Notes: generated by a model from the letters alone, not told the origin. DNA of 64,000 nucleotides from Rehmannia glutinosa (GCA_016081115.2 CM071936.1:92805943-92869942), one strand, 5' to 3'. Shown: positions 46,638-58,560, counted from the stretch's first letter. Program-made: numbers and translations.

Positions 46638-47248
46638 GGATTTGGTTCAAATTGGACAACCCCCTTATATGAGACAGTGGATATTTATTTTAGTCGTTGG
46701 ATTGATTTTTGGATGATTCAGATTCATCCCATTATTTTAGGCAAGTTGTTATTAGATTTAAATGGAAAATATCGAAAGTCTATTTTTTATATATTTTGAT
46801 TTTTCTAGTAATGATATTTTTGTCATTTGACTGGGTGTACAAGGTAAGTTATTATTTACCTTTTTTAATTGACGCTATTTTTGGGGGAGTTCAAACAACA
46901 CGATTGTTTTCTAATAGAATTCAAGTTCACGTCTGTTTTCCTTCTCTCCCTATTCTCTCTCGAATTTTCTCTCTCTTTGCATATTCTCTCTATATTCAAA
47001 CAAGACGTCTCCTTACTCCCACCGCGTGGTTGTCCTCCAAGTTGCAGGAGTTCTTCATTTTCACAGATTTCTTTATGGGTTAGAGACTAGCGAACAGTTG
47101 TAGATAAGTTTTCGCACAATTTTTGTATTTTATTGATATATAATTGAAACCCAGTACTAGGAAAAAAATTAAAATTTGTTTTTTGTAGATTCTAGGGTCT
47201 TTGTCTTACGATTTTTGGGTATTTTTCGAGTTGTGGTAGTTATGTTTG

Positions 47249-47450
47249 ATTTTTGTGGAGGTTTTCGACTTTAAATGTTTTCTTGATTTGGTGAACTCGA
47301 AAATATTTGGATTGTGTTTTTTGGTTTTTTGTGGTGGTTTTCGAGTTCTATCACTCCACAGATTTCTTAATTGGGGTCATTTTTTTTTGGGTTTTTGTGG
47401 AGGTTTCGAGTTCTATTACTCCTCAGATTTCTTGATTGGGTTTATGGGCG
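47249..47450. repeat. ~70-bp imperfect tandem repeat
   Basis: Three units start TTTTTGTGG(A/T)GGTTTTCGA and pass through a (C/T)ACTCC(A/T)CAGATTTCTT block (units two and three) to a TTGATTGG-like end. The first unit is the most diverged. Confidence 0.7.
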
Positions 47451-47874
47451 AATGTTTGAATAATTACAATTTTTTGGGTGGTTGTGTGATCTTGTTGTAT
47501 TGAGAAGGGTTGTTGCTAGAAATTGTTGTAGTGTGGATCCCTTAACATTGATGAGAAGAATTTCAATGTTTTGCTGCTGTTGATATCTAGTGCAAGAGGG
47601 CTGCTCTCTATTTTTTAGCTCTCACTTTTCCAGCTTTTTTGGGGAAAAAAGCTGATTTCAGCTTTTCGAATTTTTGGGTAATTGGATGCATTTTGTGAAT
47701 ATTGTTTAGGTGTTTAAGTGCTTCTCAACCTAGTTCTTCATTAAGTTACAGATTTTTTAGGGAAGAAAGTTGTTTCCAGCTTTTTTTGGGGAATGCTATT
47801 GTGTATCTTTAGAACACTTTTGATGTTTTAAGCTTGTCAATTATCTGTGTATTTTTAAAATTGGTTGTTTAATG

Positions 47875-47945
47875 ATTTTATATTTCTGGAAATATAATTA
47901 TGTTGTATAAGAGCTCTTTATATTTCTGGAAATATAATTAAGTTG
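47875..47945. repeat. ~40-bp direct tandem duplication
   Basis: TTATATTTCTGGAAATATAA followed by TTATGTTGTAT is repeated after AAGAGCTC, with one changed base. Confidence 0.85.
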
Positions 47946-49162
47946 TATGTTTAGTTTAGTTTTAGTGCTTATTTAATACAGTTTTGTTGTATTTTGCAAT
48001 ACAGTTTTGTGTATGTCTTCAACATAGCTTAATTTCCATGGTAGTTATATAATACAATTTTAGTGTATTTGTCATCGCAGGTTTGTGTAGTATTAGAATA
48101 AATTTATTGTATCTTTCATTGCATTTGTTGTATTGGAATGAGAATATTTTTTTTGTATTGTTAATTGCAGTTGCTAATTTGTTAAATGTTCGCCAAAAAT
48201 ATTTGGATCATACAACTGCAAGTGTACAGTGTAGTTTATAGAATAATAGCAAGCAAGGTCGTATTCCTCAGGGATTGATATTTGAAACACTTAGGCTATA
48301 ATAACATCGCATTCCAATTTTATTAAAGCGACTGAATATCAAGTTTATATTAAAAATCGAAAATAAAAGTAAAATAAATAAATTTGCGAACCCCACAAAT
48401 ATTTTCAACAACTACAGGAGCAACCTTACGCACATTCAACATGTTTCTTCAATATTAAATGCAATTAAAGTTTTAAAAACCAATTCATGCAGTTCTATGG
48501 GTTCAACTCCTAAAATAGTTTATTCCCCCTTACGGGTGGCGCATAAACAGTAGATTAATAATAATTGAGGTCTCTCAATCCATCACAACTTTTATTAACT
48601 TTCTCCCCACAAACAGAAGTAGTCTCCCGGTACATTACCCTGTTTATGTCTGAATTCAATTTCCGTCTCGTTAGAACTCACCTCCCGGATTATAGACTAA
48701 CAAGTATGACATGCAAATTATTGGCCAAATAAAAAGCAATTAAGAATAAGCACTTGAATTCATAAAATAGAAAGCATGAATTAATTAAGAAAACAAATAA
48801 TCATATTTAATATAAATCCACAGTTTCGATTATGCCCCTAAGATCCGAAAGATATGTCAAACATTGATTACAAACTCATAGACAAATTCAAATCAATATT
48901 ATGACATCGTTTAAGCACAGACAATAGATCTTAGACATAGAAAGAAAATCTCATTCTTGTCAGGATGGATTCTCCTTCCAAGTCTTTGAAGCTCTTGTGC
49001 TCCCGTAGATGCGAAAGGCCTTGTGGTGTTCTTCGCGACCTAGCCTTCCTCTCTCAGAAGATCTTCGATTCTTGTGTTCCTGTGTAATTTGATGTGTTTT
49101 CTCTGTATGAAGTGATATTGGATGATGTATGATGATGCAAATTCGTTCAGGCCTTGGTCCCC

Positions 49163-49170
49163 TTTATATA
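49163..49170 (-). promoter_or_regulatory. TATA box in the LTR of E
   Basis: Minus-strand TATATAAA in the context CACCTATATAAAGGGG, about 670 bp from the LTR start. Confidence 0.6.
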
Positions 49171-49239
49171 GGTGCTTGGAGAGCTCACTTGTAGAGTTGA
49201 AACAAGAAAGAACTCCAAGAAAACCGCTGCTGGCAGAGT

Positions 49240-49400
49240 CCCACATGGCCTGGCTATGTGGCACCACACAGCCGTGTGGATTTTTGTCTTTTCCCATACG
49301 GTTGTGTGGTTTCACACGGTCTGACTGTGTGGGCCTGGTTTCGTCCCTGTTTTCCCCACTTCACACGGTTGTGTGACACCACATGGTCTGGTCGTGTGAC
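49240..49400. repeat. Array of CACACGG-GTGTG imperfect palindromes in LTR E
   Basis: Motifs such as CCACACAGCCGTGTGG, CACACGGTCTGACTGTGTG, CACACGGTTGTGTG and CACATGGTCTGGTCGTGTG follow one another. They lie 80-235 bp upstream of the TATA box in LTR sense. Confidence 0.8.
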
Positions 49401-49835
49401 ATATTGTTTGTCCATGTTATTGTATGAATTAGCTCCTGGGGTCTCATGAAGGTTGTAGCCCTTTCTCTTAGCTTTCCATAACCACTTGAATCACCAATAG
49501 CAATTTTGTAGAGAAAGTTATGGCCAAAATACTAAACTCTGCCAGTGTTGGAAACTGTTAGCGCATTTGGACGTTTTTTAAGGAAATTCCCTTTTGTTCG
49601 ACCGTCCATGCTTCTCTCCATCACATATTTGCTCGTACCTTAGCTCTTGACCTATACTTTGGAACGTGATATCTCTTTTTATCCAATTTAGCTGCATTTC
49701 CTGTAAGGAGTTACAAGAATACGCAGTATCACGCCCAACAAAGAAAACCAACCAAAACACATTGAATATGTGTGCAAATGCATCAAATATGTATCATTTT
49801 AAACCCTTAAATGCACGTATATTTTACACTCATCA

Positions 49836-49850
49836 AAATCCCCCAAACTT
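49836..49850 (-). other. Polypurine tract of element E
   Basis: Minus-strand AAGTTTGGGGGATTT next to the opening TG of the 3' LTR. Confidence 0.8.
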
Positions 49851-50761
49851 AAAGCATTGCTCATCCTCGAGCAAATTAAGAAAAAATGATATCAAGGGAT
49901 AAAAAGAACACACAAGAACACTATGAACATTCAATCTCATTTGACTCCATACTTAAGTAAATCATGCAATTCATAATCAAGAAGTCATCATTCATAAACT
50001 CGCCATAATCAATACTCTCTTGGGTACTTGACATCGCGACTCAAGTAGATAGTATATTACTCGACTCTCAGAAGTGTATGGATAGTGTTTACGCTCAAAT
50101 TCAATTCAGTGAAAGTAGAACTACCTTATGCTTGCAAATCGGCTAACATCTCGACCACTTTTGGGTGCACAATCTAAGAATCAAAAAGGACTTTTCATTT
50201 GGTTGTAATGTAGGCTCTTTGGTAAGGGTAGAGAAAATTTGGATTAAGTGACTTGACTTGAGCAAATAGAATTTAAGCGCACAGACTTGCAATTCACCAA
50301 CCCAATTTCAGCAACCCAATTTCAGCATAATACTCATTTTTTCAAGATATGTTTCGTTTTCAACTCAACTCCACCCTTGTTTCTCCTTTTTCATTCTTAG
50401 GACATTTTGCCTATTTTCTTTTTTTACTAGCCTCAAGCTCTCTTTTTTTTTCCACGATGTTCATAATTTTACTTTCTTTTGCTCTATTCTCTCTATGTAT
50501 TTTTCAGAGATTTTCTTTCTTTTTCGAGCTTCTTTCTTCTTTCATTTACCCAGATACTGCTCATCCCGCTTTCTTTTGCAAACTTCCTCTTTTTTTTCGT
50601 AAATTTTCACATCTCCCCCACACTTATTCATTTTCTATAAGCTCAAGAAAATTTCAGGGACCAAATCATGTTTTCAATTTTTTTAAAATCAATGTGGCTA
50701 ACAATAAAAGTTTTGGCTCAAAACTTGGCTAACTAGGGAATCATGAGTTCATAGGTAGGCT

Positions 50762-51494
50762 CAGGGGTGGTCACGGTTCTGGAACTGCCGATTCCGATTC
50801 CAAAACTGTCGGTTCCGGTTCAAAAACCGTCGTTTTTGGTTCCTCCTTTTGGAGGAACCAGAACCAGAACCGTTGCTTTATGGTTCTGGTTCCAAAACCA
50901 GAACCGACGGTTCCGGTCCGGTTCTAAACCCAGTTCCTCCACGGTTTCTGTTCTGGTTTTAACCAGAACCATTTGTTTATCTTTTGATAGTTTTTTGATT
51001 TTTTTAAAATAGTTTATCAATTTCAGTTAAAAAAAAAGGTAAGAAAGAAAAAGACTCGCACTTAATATTCAATTAGAATTTATACTTAATATTAATAATA
51101 ATATTAAACTATTTATATATACTATTAGAATTTATAGTGTAAAGAATCAAAGTTCGCATAATTCGCTTACAACATTTGGTCTAAAATGTGTCTATGTAGT
51201 TACGAATATAAAATATCATAGTAAACATTTAACATTTCTTCTAGCATATGTTTACCAAATAAAAATTGTTGGTTTTAACCTTAAAAAAATGGTTCCATCA
51301 CGGTTTCACCGACGGTTCTAACTGACTGTTAAAACTGCCAGTTCTACGGTTTTTAAAACCAAGGAACCAGAACCAATATCGGTCTACACGGTTTCGGTTC
51401 TGGTTTTGGAACCATTGACCACGGTTACGGTTTAGGAATCTTTGACTACGGTTCCGATTTGAAACTCGATTTCGATTCCATTTGGCCACCCCTA
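50762..51494. mobile_element. Non-autonomous hAT element inside E (733 bp)
   Basis: The 8-bp duplication GGTAGGCT lies at 50754-50761 and 51495-51502. The ends are CAGGGGTGGTCA and, reversed, TAGGGGTGGCCA. Both subterminal regions are packed with GGTTCTGG/CCAGAACC and CGGTTCCG-like repeats in inverse orientation, while the centre is plain AT-rich DNA. No transposase. It resembles the 23097 element in plan but has different subterminal repeats. Confidence 0.9.
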
Positions 51495-52142
51495 GGTAGG
51501 CTTTTTAGGCTAAGTAGGCTAAACAAAGATGGCCTTAAATCATTTTTAAAAATTGCACACACACATGGCTTCAATGAAGATACCAGAGCAAGTTCTAGAG
51601 TTCTATTAATCATGAATGACACACTCAAGAATAAAAATAAGTCTACATAATATAAAGCAGTTTAAGGCACAAAAGCTCACAAGCTTATTTTTCGCAACAT
51701 GCTCAAATGCTAAATTTTCTCAACTAATGCTAAGCAAAATAAATGACATCTTCCCAACAATTCATCACATTACTCCCAGAAGTATGTTATCCCATTCCAT
51801 AATATGTTCATAGTAAAATCATACGGAAGCTGGGCATATTCGAAAATCTTGATTAAAAATTACACACAAAAGCAATTAAATATGCTAAAGCGATAAACGT
51901 GCTAAAAATAAAAAAACTAAAAATCAAAAATAATAAAAAAATCAAAAAAATTATGCAAATTTTTATATGCTCTACATGCAATCCTAAATGCAATGCAACA
52001 TGCAAGAAAGTACTAAACTACACATTCTTGACAACCCCCCCAAACTTAAAATATGATTCGTCCCGAACATATGAGGAAATTATCAAAAGAAAAGAGGAAT
52101 GTGGATTAAGTACTTACATGGATAGTTCAAATCAAACTATCT

Positions 52143-52325
52143 GACGGGCCACACGACCCGTATGACACCACACGGGTGGGCCGTGCGGCTCTGCGTGTCC
52201 TGCTATATGTCCTGTCGTAGCCCACACGGGGGTGTGGTGGCCACACGTCCTGGCCGTGTGGCGTTGGGCGCTTCATCCTCTCGCACGGTCTGGTCGTGTG
52301 GCCTCACACGGCCGTGTGAGATTAT
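52143..52325. repeat. Second CACACGG-GTGTG palindrome array, in the inside of E
   Basis: CACACGGGTGGGCCGTGCGG, CCACACGGGGGTGTGG, CCACACGTCCTGGCCGTGTGG-like and CACACGGCCGTGTG motifs recur. The same motif set is found in the LTR at 49240-49400, although this array lies in the internal region, about 450-650 bases from the primer site. Confidence 0.8.
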
Positions 52326-52776
52326 TTTTGTACTTTTTTTTATTTTCTATTTTTTTTATTTTTTTTACCCCCAGGGTTTGTCGCGACGTTTCTTGGGTTG
52401 CCTCCCACAAAGCGCAAGTTTTTCGTCTTCTGCAAGATTTAGATTTCTAGCATCACTTTCGTTGAACCGTGTCGGTTGAAATCTTTGAGCCCTCATATTC
52501 TGTACCATCCATCAGACGAATGGTATTGCACTATTTTCTCGGATTAAGTATCGCCTGGGAATTTGCCCTTTTGATGTTGGCCTCCCACTGCAGTTGCGAT
52601 TTGGGCTTCTTGTATCTCCAACGATTCCAGTCTCGCATTCAACAAAAATGATGTTAGAAACGAAGAAGAGAAAAAAAATTTAAAAAAATCGAAAAAAATA
52701 AGAAATAATATTTACAAAAAATATGCTTCAATTAAGATTGAACTACTTATTACAATATCTAAGTAGAATTTAATCA

Positions 52777-52797
52777 ATCCCCGGCAATGGCGCTAAA
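52777..52797 (-). other. Primer binding site of element E (Athila type)
   Basis: The minus strand after the LTR reads TTTTTAGCGCCATTGCCGGG. Athila-group elements carry TGGCGCCGTTGCCGGGGA here, complementary to the 3' end of a tRNA usually given as Asp. Two differences from that form are visible. Confidence 0.7.
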
Positions 52798-52801
52798 AAC
52801 T

Positions 52802-53485
52802 TGTTCGCCAAAAATATTTGGATCATACAACTGCAAGTGTACATTGTAGTTCATAGAATAATGGGAAGCAAGGTTGCATTCTTCAGGGATTGATATGTGA
52901 AACACTTAGGCTATAATAACATCGCATTCCAATTTTACTGAAGCGACTGAATATCAAGTTTATATTAAAAATCGAAAATAAAAGCAAAATAAATAAATTT
53001 GCAAACCCCACAAGTGTTTTCAACAACTACAGGAGCAACCTTAGGCAAATAATCTTAACATTTTTCTTCAATATTAAATGCAATTAAAGTTTTAAAAACC
53101 AATTCATGCAATTCTATGGGTTCAACTCCTAAAATAGTTTTTCCCCCTTCCGGGTGGTGTATAACAGTAGATTAATAAAAATTGAGGTCTCCCGATCCAT
53201 CATAACTATTATTAACTCCCAAAAGATCTTTGAATTGAAATACTCCCCACAAACAGGAGTAGTCTCCCGATATATTACCCTGTTTATGTCTGAATTCGAT
53301 TTTCGTCTCGTTAGAACTCACCTCCCGGATTATGGACTAACAAGTATGACATGCAAATTATTGGCCAAATAAAAAGCAATTAAGAATAAGCACTCGAATT
53401 CATAAAATAGAAAGCATGAATTAATTAAGAAAATAAATAATCATATTTAATATGAATCCACAGTTTTGATTATGCCCCTAAGATC
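52802..53485 (-). repeat. 5' LTR of element E, interrupted by element D
   Basis: Homologous to 48187-48846. It stops at AAGATC, where the left LTR continues CGAAAGATATGTC; here the copia LTR of D starts instead. It has a small extra block (CCCAAAAGATCTTTGAATTG) near 53218 that the other LTR lacks. Confidence 0.88.
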
Positions 53486-55071
53486 TGTTGGGAAATTTAT
53501 TGTTTAGATTTTGATGAATGCCATGTAAAACTTAGAATAGGAAGTTGGCACCCCATTTTTGTTGTAAACTGCATTGTAATAAATAGGGTCAAGCCGAGTT
53601 AAGTCGCCTATGCCCAAATATGCAAGAAGACAACCGGAGACTAGAAGGAAGACTCATTGCAAGACAATTTGAGTATGGCAAAGAAAGAGAAGACGAGAAC
53701 TCGATCAAGGAGGAAGCTAAGATAAGATGCACGGTGAGAGGAGTATCGGTCAAGTCAACTCAAGATAAGCCAAGTCTCAAGTTGGAGTGATGTAAGAGTC
53801 ATCCATGATTGGAAGTCGACTCTAAGTCACCTCGGGGAAAGCAAGGAAATGCAATCAAGTCGAGATAATCGAAAAAGATCCGTTTGTACAGTAAATTAAG
53901 AGAATTACTTAAACAAGTAATATCTCCATGCTACCTTTCTCGAAGTGCTCGATCCCGAAGCGTGCAAAAGGAATAAACCAATGGGAAGCACTACACGTGT
54001 CGAACTCAAAAGTCAAGAACAATTCATACGAGGAAATGGAAATTCCAAGGATCGCAACAAGACAAGCCAACGACCACAAGTGACTTTCAAAAATAAGCCT
54101 ATCTCTTCAACGGCAGATTTTTGAAAAGCTCACTATAAAAGGCCGAGGAATAACTCGAGAAAAAGTTACGAAGGTTACCTTGACCATCCGAGAATTGAAT
54201 ACAAGCAAGAAAGAAACATTTTGTAACCTAAAATATTCTCAAGTTATTAAACGCTCAATCCTCAAGCCTACATTACGAAGAACATCAATCCAACACTCAA
54301 AGTGAAGGAAAGATAACTTCAATCGGTTGAAGAGGAAATTATCAAGAATAAAGGGTCTACATTCCACGAAGGATTGTAGGAAGGTTCAAGGTCGAACCAA
54401 GTCTTGAGCTTTTGGAGGGCTTCGTGATCAAATCCAAAGAGCTTGAGCAAGTGGGATGTAGTAGCAAGGCAATGCCGCCTGTGAAGAAGCCGAGTCGCAC
54501 GAGAAGCGGTGAGTGATCAAGGCGTCTCGTGATCGAGTCCCAAAGAATCAAGTCACCATTTGTGTGACCAAGACTTTATCCTGGACTGTTACCACTTTGT
54601 ATCTCGATCAATACCTAGTGGATTCCTCCAGGAGTTGGAGAAGAGAGGAGTAGAAGAATTACCCCATCTTCGAACCTCTATAAAAACTTATCGTGTCATT
54701 TACATTTCAAAGACTCTAAATTCTCGCATCTTATTTGCTTAACTTTTTGATAAATTTGCTATCTACTTGATAATTTCTAAGTACTAAATCAAGCTTTAAA
54801 TCTCTACTAAACCAAACTTAAGGGTGTTAAGTGTTCCAATGAAAACAAACCACAGTTGAGCTAATTCGGTTTTACAACGGTGAGTTATTCTATCAACACT
54901 CAATCAGAGTCCATTTGAGTGACTAACTCTTGATTAACTAAATTGGTTGTCCACCTAGACACATGGTGTGTGTAGTATCAACTCGAACTTTTAAAAGGAC
55001 TAAATCGAAAATTTGGTAAGGTTTATTCAACCCCCTTCTAAACCTTACACTCACACCCCTTGGGACCTACA
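53486..55071 (+). repeat. 5' LTR of copia D (1,586 bp)
   Basis: It opens TGTTGGGAAATTTATTG and closes CCTTGGGACCTACA. The TATA box (TATAAAA, 54134-54140) is in the family context CACTATAAAAGGC. Relative to the solo LTR at 10514 it shows GCTGAG changed to GCCGAG and GTCAGCC to GTCGCC near 53590. Confidence 0.92.
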
Positions 55072-55073
55072 AG

Positions 55074-55086
55074 TGGTATCGAGCGG
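55074..55086 (+). other. Primer binding site of copia D (one base short)
   Basis: It reads TGGTATCGAGCGG, where B has TGGTATCAGAGCAG. One A of the CAG is missing and the next CAG reads CGG. A true site for initiator-Met tRNA needs the A. Confidence 0.85.
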
Positions 55087-55198
55087 TTGGTTCATTGAGC
55101 CTTCCGCACCGGTTCTTGAACTAGATCTCCAAATTTTTCAAAGTCTCGCTTTAGTACTTAAATTTTCAAAATTCTTTTTATCATTAAAATTTATTATC

Positions 55199-56800
55199 AT
55201 GGAAGAAAATTTGACACGCATCCCTATGTTCACAATTGAAGAATTTAATGATTGGAAAATTCGTATGCGAGGCTCATCTATCAAAGATTACATGATGAGA
55301 TGTGGATAGTGATAGAGGATGGGCCATTGCAAATCTTAAAAGTGAACACAATTTGTAAGAAGAAGAGCTACAACGGTGAAGAAGGTGACGAGGATGTTGC
55401 CCCTAGACCGGCTATGGTTGAAAAACCAAGAATCGAATGGACAAATGATGAGAAAAAGATACAACCTGGACAATGTAGCCAAGGACATCCTTTACAAAAC
55501 CTTGGACAAAGCCATGTTCAATAAAGTCAAATCATGCAAAACGGCTAAAGAAATCGGGACAAGCTAACATTGATTTGTGAAGGCTCGTGAGCAAATCAAG
55601 GAAAATAAATTATCGTAGTTGTACAAAAAATTGAGAATTTCAAAATGATCGCAGGAGAAAACCTGGATCAATGGATGCTCGGTTCACGTAAATCACCAAC
55701 GAGCTATCTCTGCGCTTGGAAAGGAATATACACGAAGGAAATGTGTATGAAAATCCTAAAAAGTCTCTCAAATTGAATGGGAAATGAAGGTCATGGCACT
55801 AAGACATTCCATGGACCTATCGAAGACCTCCAACCATGAACTATTCTCGGATCTCAAAGCCTACGAATTTGGTGAGAAGAAAAGATCGGAAGAGACAAAG
55901 TTGTACCCAAAACAATTTGCTCTAATTGTTAAGGATGGAAAGAGAGCCGAGGTCAAAGAAGTCATTGATCCGGAAGAAATAGCCCCGATGGTTAAAAGGT
56001 TCAACAAGTTCTTCAATAAGAACTACAAGAGAGGCAAGGGCGAAACCTCCGGAAGACACTCGGCTCCCTCCAAGTCAAGGGAAGATAGGCCAACCAAGAG
56101 GACAGATCATCAAAAAGTTGAATATCTAAGGCCGACAATCCAAGAATGGAAAGAGTCGATCAAAAGGTTGAATATCTATGCTGAACCGTAGGCAACCAGG
56201 TCACTACGCCATTGATTGCCCATATCCCGTAGTCAACAAATACGGGAATGAAGAAGAAAGAAAGGTCTTGAGAGAAAGAAGACAAGAAAAGAAAAAGGCA
56301 ATGTTGGTGCAGAGATCACGAGAGAAGCCAAGTCAAGAGAGACAATTGATTGAGAGCAAGTGAAGCCGACTACTCAAGTGACTCGAAGAAGAAGCCCCGA
56401 TCGTTTGATGGCCAAGGAACAAGATCAACCTGACCAAGAAGATGAGGTACACTCTAACTCATCGAACTCGATTCTAGTGATAGTGATCGTGACACACACA
56501 CACTTCATCACCCACCGATCTTTATGATTCATTAGGCAAAATGATGAAAGATTTTGAACACATTAAATCCTCACACACACTACTAAATGAGGAAAACAGC
56601 CTACTCAAGAGCCAAAACTCACGGTGACTAAGGAGCCGAGTACTCTAGGTCAAATAGCTAATGAGAATAAAAGTTTAAAGGCTAAAAATGCCAAGCTAAT
56701 AGCGAGAAATAGCCGCCATAGAAAAGAGGGAGAATGACCAAAAATGTTATTGCCTCATTCACTAAGGCATCTAAATCATTGGATGATCTTATTATGAGTC
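55199..56800 (+). pseudogene. copia gag (element D), many apparent frameshifts
   Basis: It begins MEENLTRIPMFTIEEFNDWK at 55199, then changes frame (HDEMWIVIEDGPLQ). From 55784 it reads MKVMALRHSMDLSKTSNHEL, DLKAYEFGEKKR and APMVKRFNKFFNKNYKRGKG. The zinc knuckle at about 56176-56215 reads ...RQPGHYAIDC, but its first two Cys codons are lost because GCTGGAACTG reads GCTGAACCG. An acidic tail with DLYDSLGKMMKD-like sequence follows near 56520. The gene order and content equal B. Confidence 0.82.
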
Positions 56801-57579
56801 AAAGAGAATGTGGAGACAAGACAGGCTTAGGATTTAATTCCTCGTGCTATGTCAAACTTCAAAAGTAATTTTGGAAAAAGGATCTTCAAGCAATGAAGAG
56901 TCTAAAAATCCAAAACTCCAAATGGTGCACACACATTCATTCCAAAGCACAATTACAAGCAAAGCGGCCTTGGTTATAAAGGAAAAGGAAAACAACTTGA
57001 TTGAGTGCGCTGAAAGACAAGTGAGAAAAGATTGATCGAGTTCTCAAAGAAACTCCAAACAGAAAATACTCTCAGAAAGAAGAAACAGAGCTACCAAAAA
57101 CCCTAGAAAATCTATAAAAGAAATACATATGATGGGAATGGTAGAAAATATCCAAGCCAAGTGATTGGAATGATGTGAACTATCAAAGATAGACTTATGG
57201 AATATAAGCCCAAATGGCAAAGGCCTAGAACTCAAAGAAAGGCCATTCCAAAAGTATAAGAGCTTTAATCAAAGACACATATGCACCTAGGCACTACACT
57301 CGGAGACACCATAATTACCCAAAGAAGGCAATTGCTAAAACACATACACAGCATACTGACAAAAGAGACAGTTGTATGAACCTAAAATCCCCAAGCAATT
57401 TGCCAAGATTAATTATGATTATGGCAGCGATAGATGGCAACCCCTTAGAGTCAAATCATTTGGCTATAAGTTGGTTGGATCATCTTACAATTCTAACCCC
57501 TCAGGACCTGCACAAGTATGGGTACCTAAAACTTAATTTCCTTGATTGCGGGTTCAAGGAACAGTGAGTGCCAAGGAAC

Positions 57580-57830
57580 CTGGTACATGGATAGTGGTTG
57601 TTCCGGACATATGACATGAAACAAGAAAAATCTGTCAAAATTCAAGGAAGTTAAAGGAGCAAAAGTCATATTTGGAGGAAATGAAGCTCAGGTGAAATAA
57701 GAGGCATTGGATCCATCAAGAGGAACGGATTAGAAATCACGGATGTTGCATATGTTGAAGGACTCAACTTCAACTTGCTAAGCATCGACCAACTCGCGTG
57801 ACAAGGGATATAATGTTGGATTTAGCATGG
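57580..57830 (+). pseudogene. copia aspartic protease (element D), broken
   Basis: TGGTACATGGATAGTGGTTG gives WYMDSGCSGHM, the DSG active site. KNKKNLSKFKEVKGAKVIFG-like sequence follows, then shifts. LEITDVAYVE is readable near 57730 in another frame. Confidence 0.8.
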
Positions 57831-57929
57831 GTATATGCCAAATCAAGGATCTTGAATCGAATGAAGTTGTGTTGCAAGGATGCGACAAAAGAACATGTAT
57901 GTAGTAGATTGGTCAACCGCTACACCCAA

Positions 57930-58560
57930 AGACTGTCTATTAGCAAAGAGCACAATTTGAATCAAGTTGGTTGTGGCACAAAAAGCCGAGTCACCTAAAT
58001 TTCAAGACGATTAACAAGCTTGCGAAGTAATCTTGTGGGAGGACTCCGGACTCGATATACAAGAAGGAGAGTATATGTGACGCATGTCGAAGGGAAAACA
58101 GATCAAATCATCATTCAAAGAAAAGACCTGCCCATCTTCAACAAGAATATTACATCTGCTACATATGGATCTATTTGGCCCAGTGGAACTAGCTAGCATA
58201 AGTGGAAAGAAATACACTTTGGTGGTAGTAGATGACTACTCAAGATATACATGGACAATATTCATGTGTAAGAAGAAAGAAACTCTACAGAAACTACCAC
58301 AGCTGATGAAGAGGATTCAAAATGAGAAAAGCCAAACCATTATCAAAATTAGATCGGATGCAGAGGAACCGAGTTTGTCAATGGTATAATAACTCAATAT
58401 TGTATTGAAAATGGCATTGGTCATGAATTATCTGCAGCAAGGACTCCACAAATGAGAATGGAGTTGCGTAAATAAGGAATAGAACTCTCAAAGAAGCAAA
58501 GAGGACCATGTTAGTCAAGCGGGGTTACCAAAAAGATTTTGGGTCAAGCAATTAACACGA
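57930..58560 (+). pseudogene. copia integrase (element D), broken
   Basis: The zinc-binding part is readable as CTATTAGCAAAGAGCAC...TGGCACAAAAAGCCGAGTCA (WHK and a Leu-to-Pro change), then KKESICDAC. The core 58084-58389 has LHMDLFGPVELASISGKKYT, VVVDDYSRYTWTIFMCKKKE and IIKIRSD (second Asp), after which a shift sets in (AEEPSLSMV). Unlike B, the stretch after the second Asp is complete as DNA, and the AGAACTCTCAAAGAAGC region (Glu part) follows near 58480. Confidence 0.82.

Larger units (their letters stand above)
46400..48186. other. Unassigned non-coding region
   Basis: I cannot name a gene here. It has an (AT)n run at 46585-46626 ending GTATGTATGTAGG, then at 46635 a GGATTTGGTTCAAATTGGAC start of a kind seen at Mutator-like termini, and a CT-rich, untranslated-leader-like stretch at 46935-46990. 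It also holds T-rich DNA with local tandem repeats (47249-47450 and 47875-47945). The longest frames (46709-47083, 47246-47503) are T-rich and repetitive. It may be a decayed transposon or a gene leader with an intron. Confidence 0.45.
48187..49835 (-). repeat. 3' LTR of element E (1,649 bp)
   Basis: It is bounded by TGTTCGCCAAAA on the left and TTTTACACTCATCA on the right. 48187-48846 repeats at 52802-53485 with small differences. A TATA box lies at 49163-49170 (minus TATATAAA) with palindromic CACACGG...GTGTG motifs just upstream. Confidence 0.88.
48187..53485 (-). mobile_element. Non-autonomous LTR retrotransposon E with Athila-type primer site
   Basis: Left LTR 48187-49835 and right LTR from 52802 (cut by element D at 53485) are near-identical. 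On the minus strand the LTR opens TGATGAGTGTAAAATATACG and closes TTTTTGGCGAACA. A polypurine tract (AAGTTTGGGGGATTT) and a primer site of the GGCGCCATTGCCGGGG kind place it with Athila-like gypsy elements. The 2.97-kb inside has no gag or pol frame on either strand and includes a 733-bp hAT. It would have needed a partner element to move. The rest of the right LTR should lie beyond the window. Confidence 0.85.

Noticed and set aside
46709..47083. 124-residue frame with a hydrophobic start
   Set aside because: It overlaps CT-rich leader-like sequence, has an overlapping frame of similar quality and no recognisable domain.
50349..50732. 127-residue hydrophobic frame
   Set aside because: T-rich DNA makes Phe/Leu/Ser runs by chance; there is no family motif and it lies in the non-coding inside of element E.
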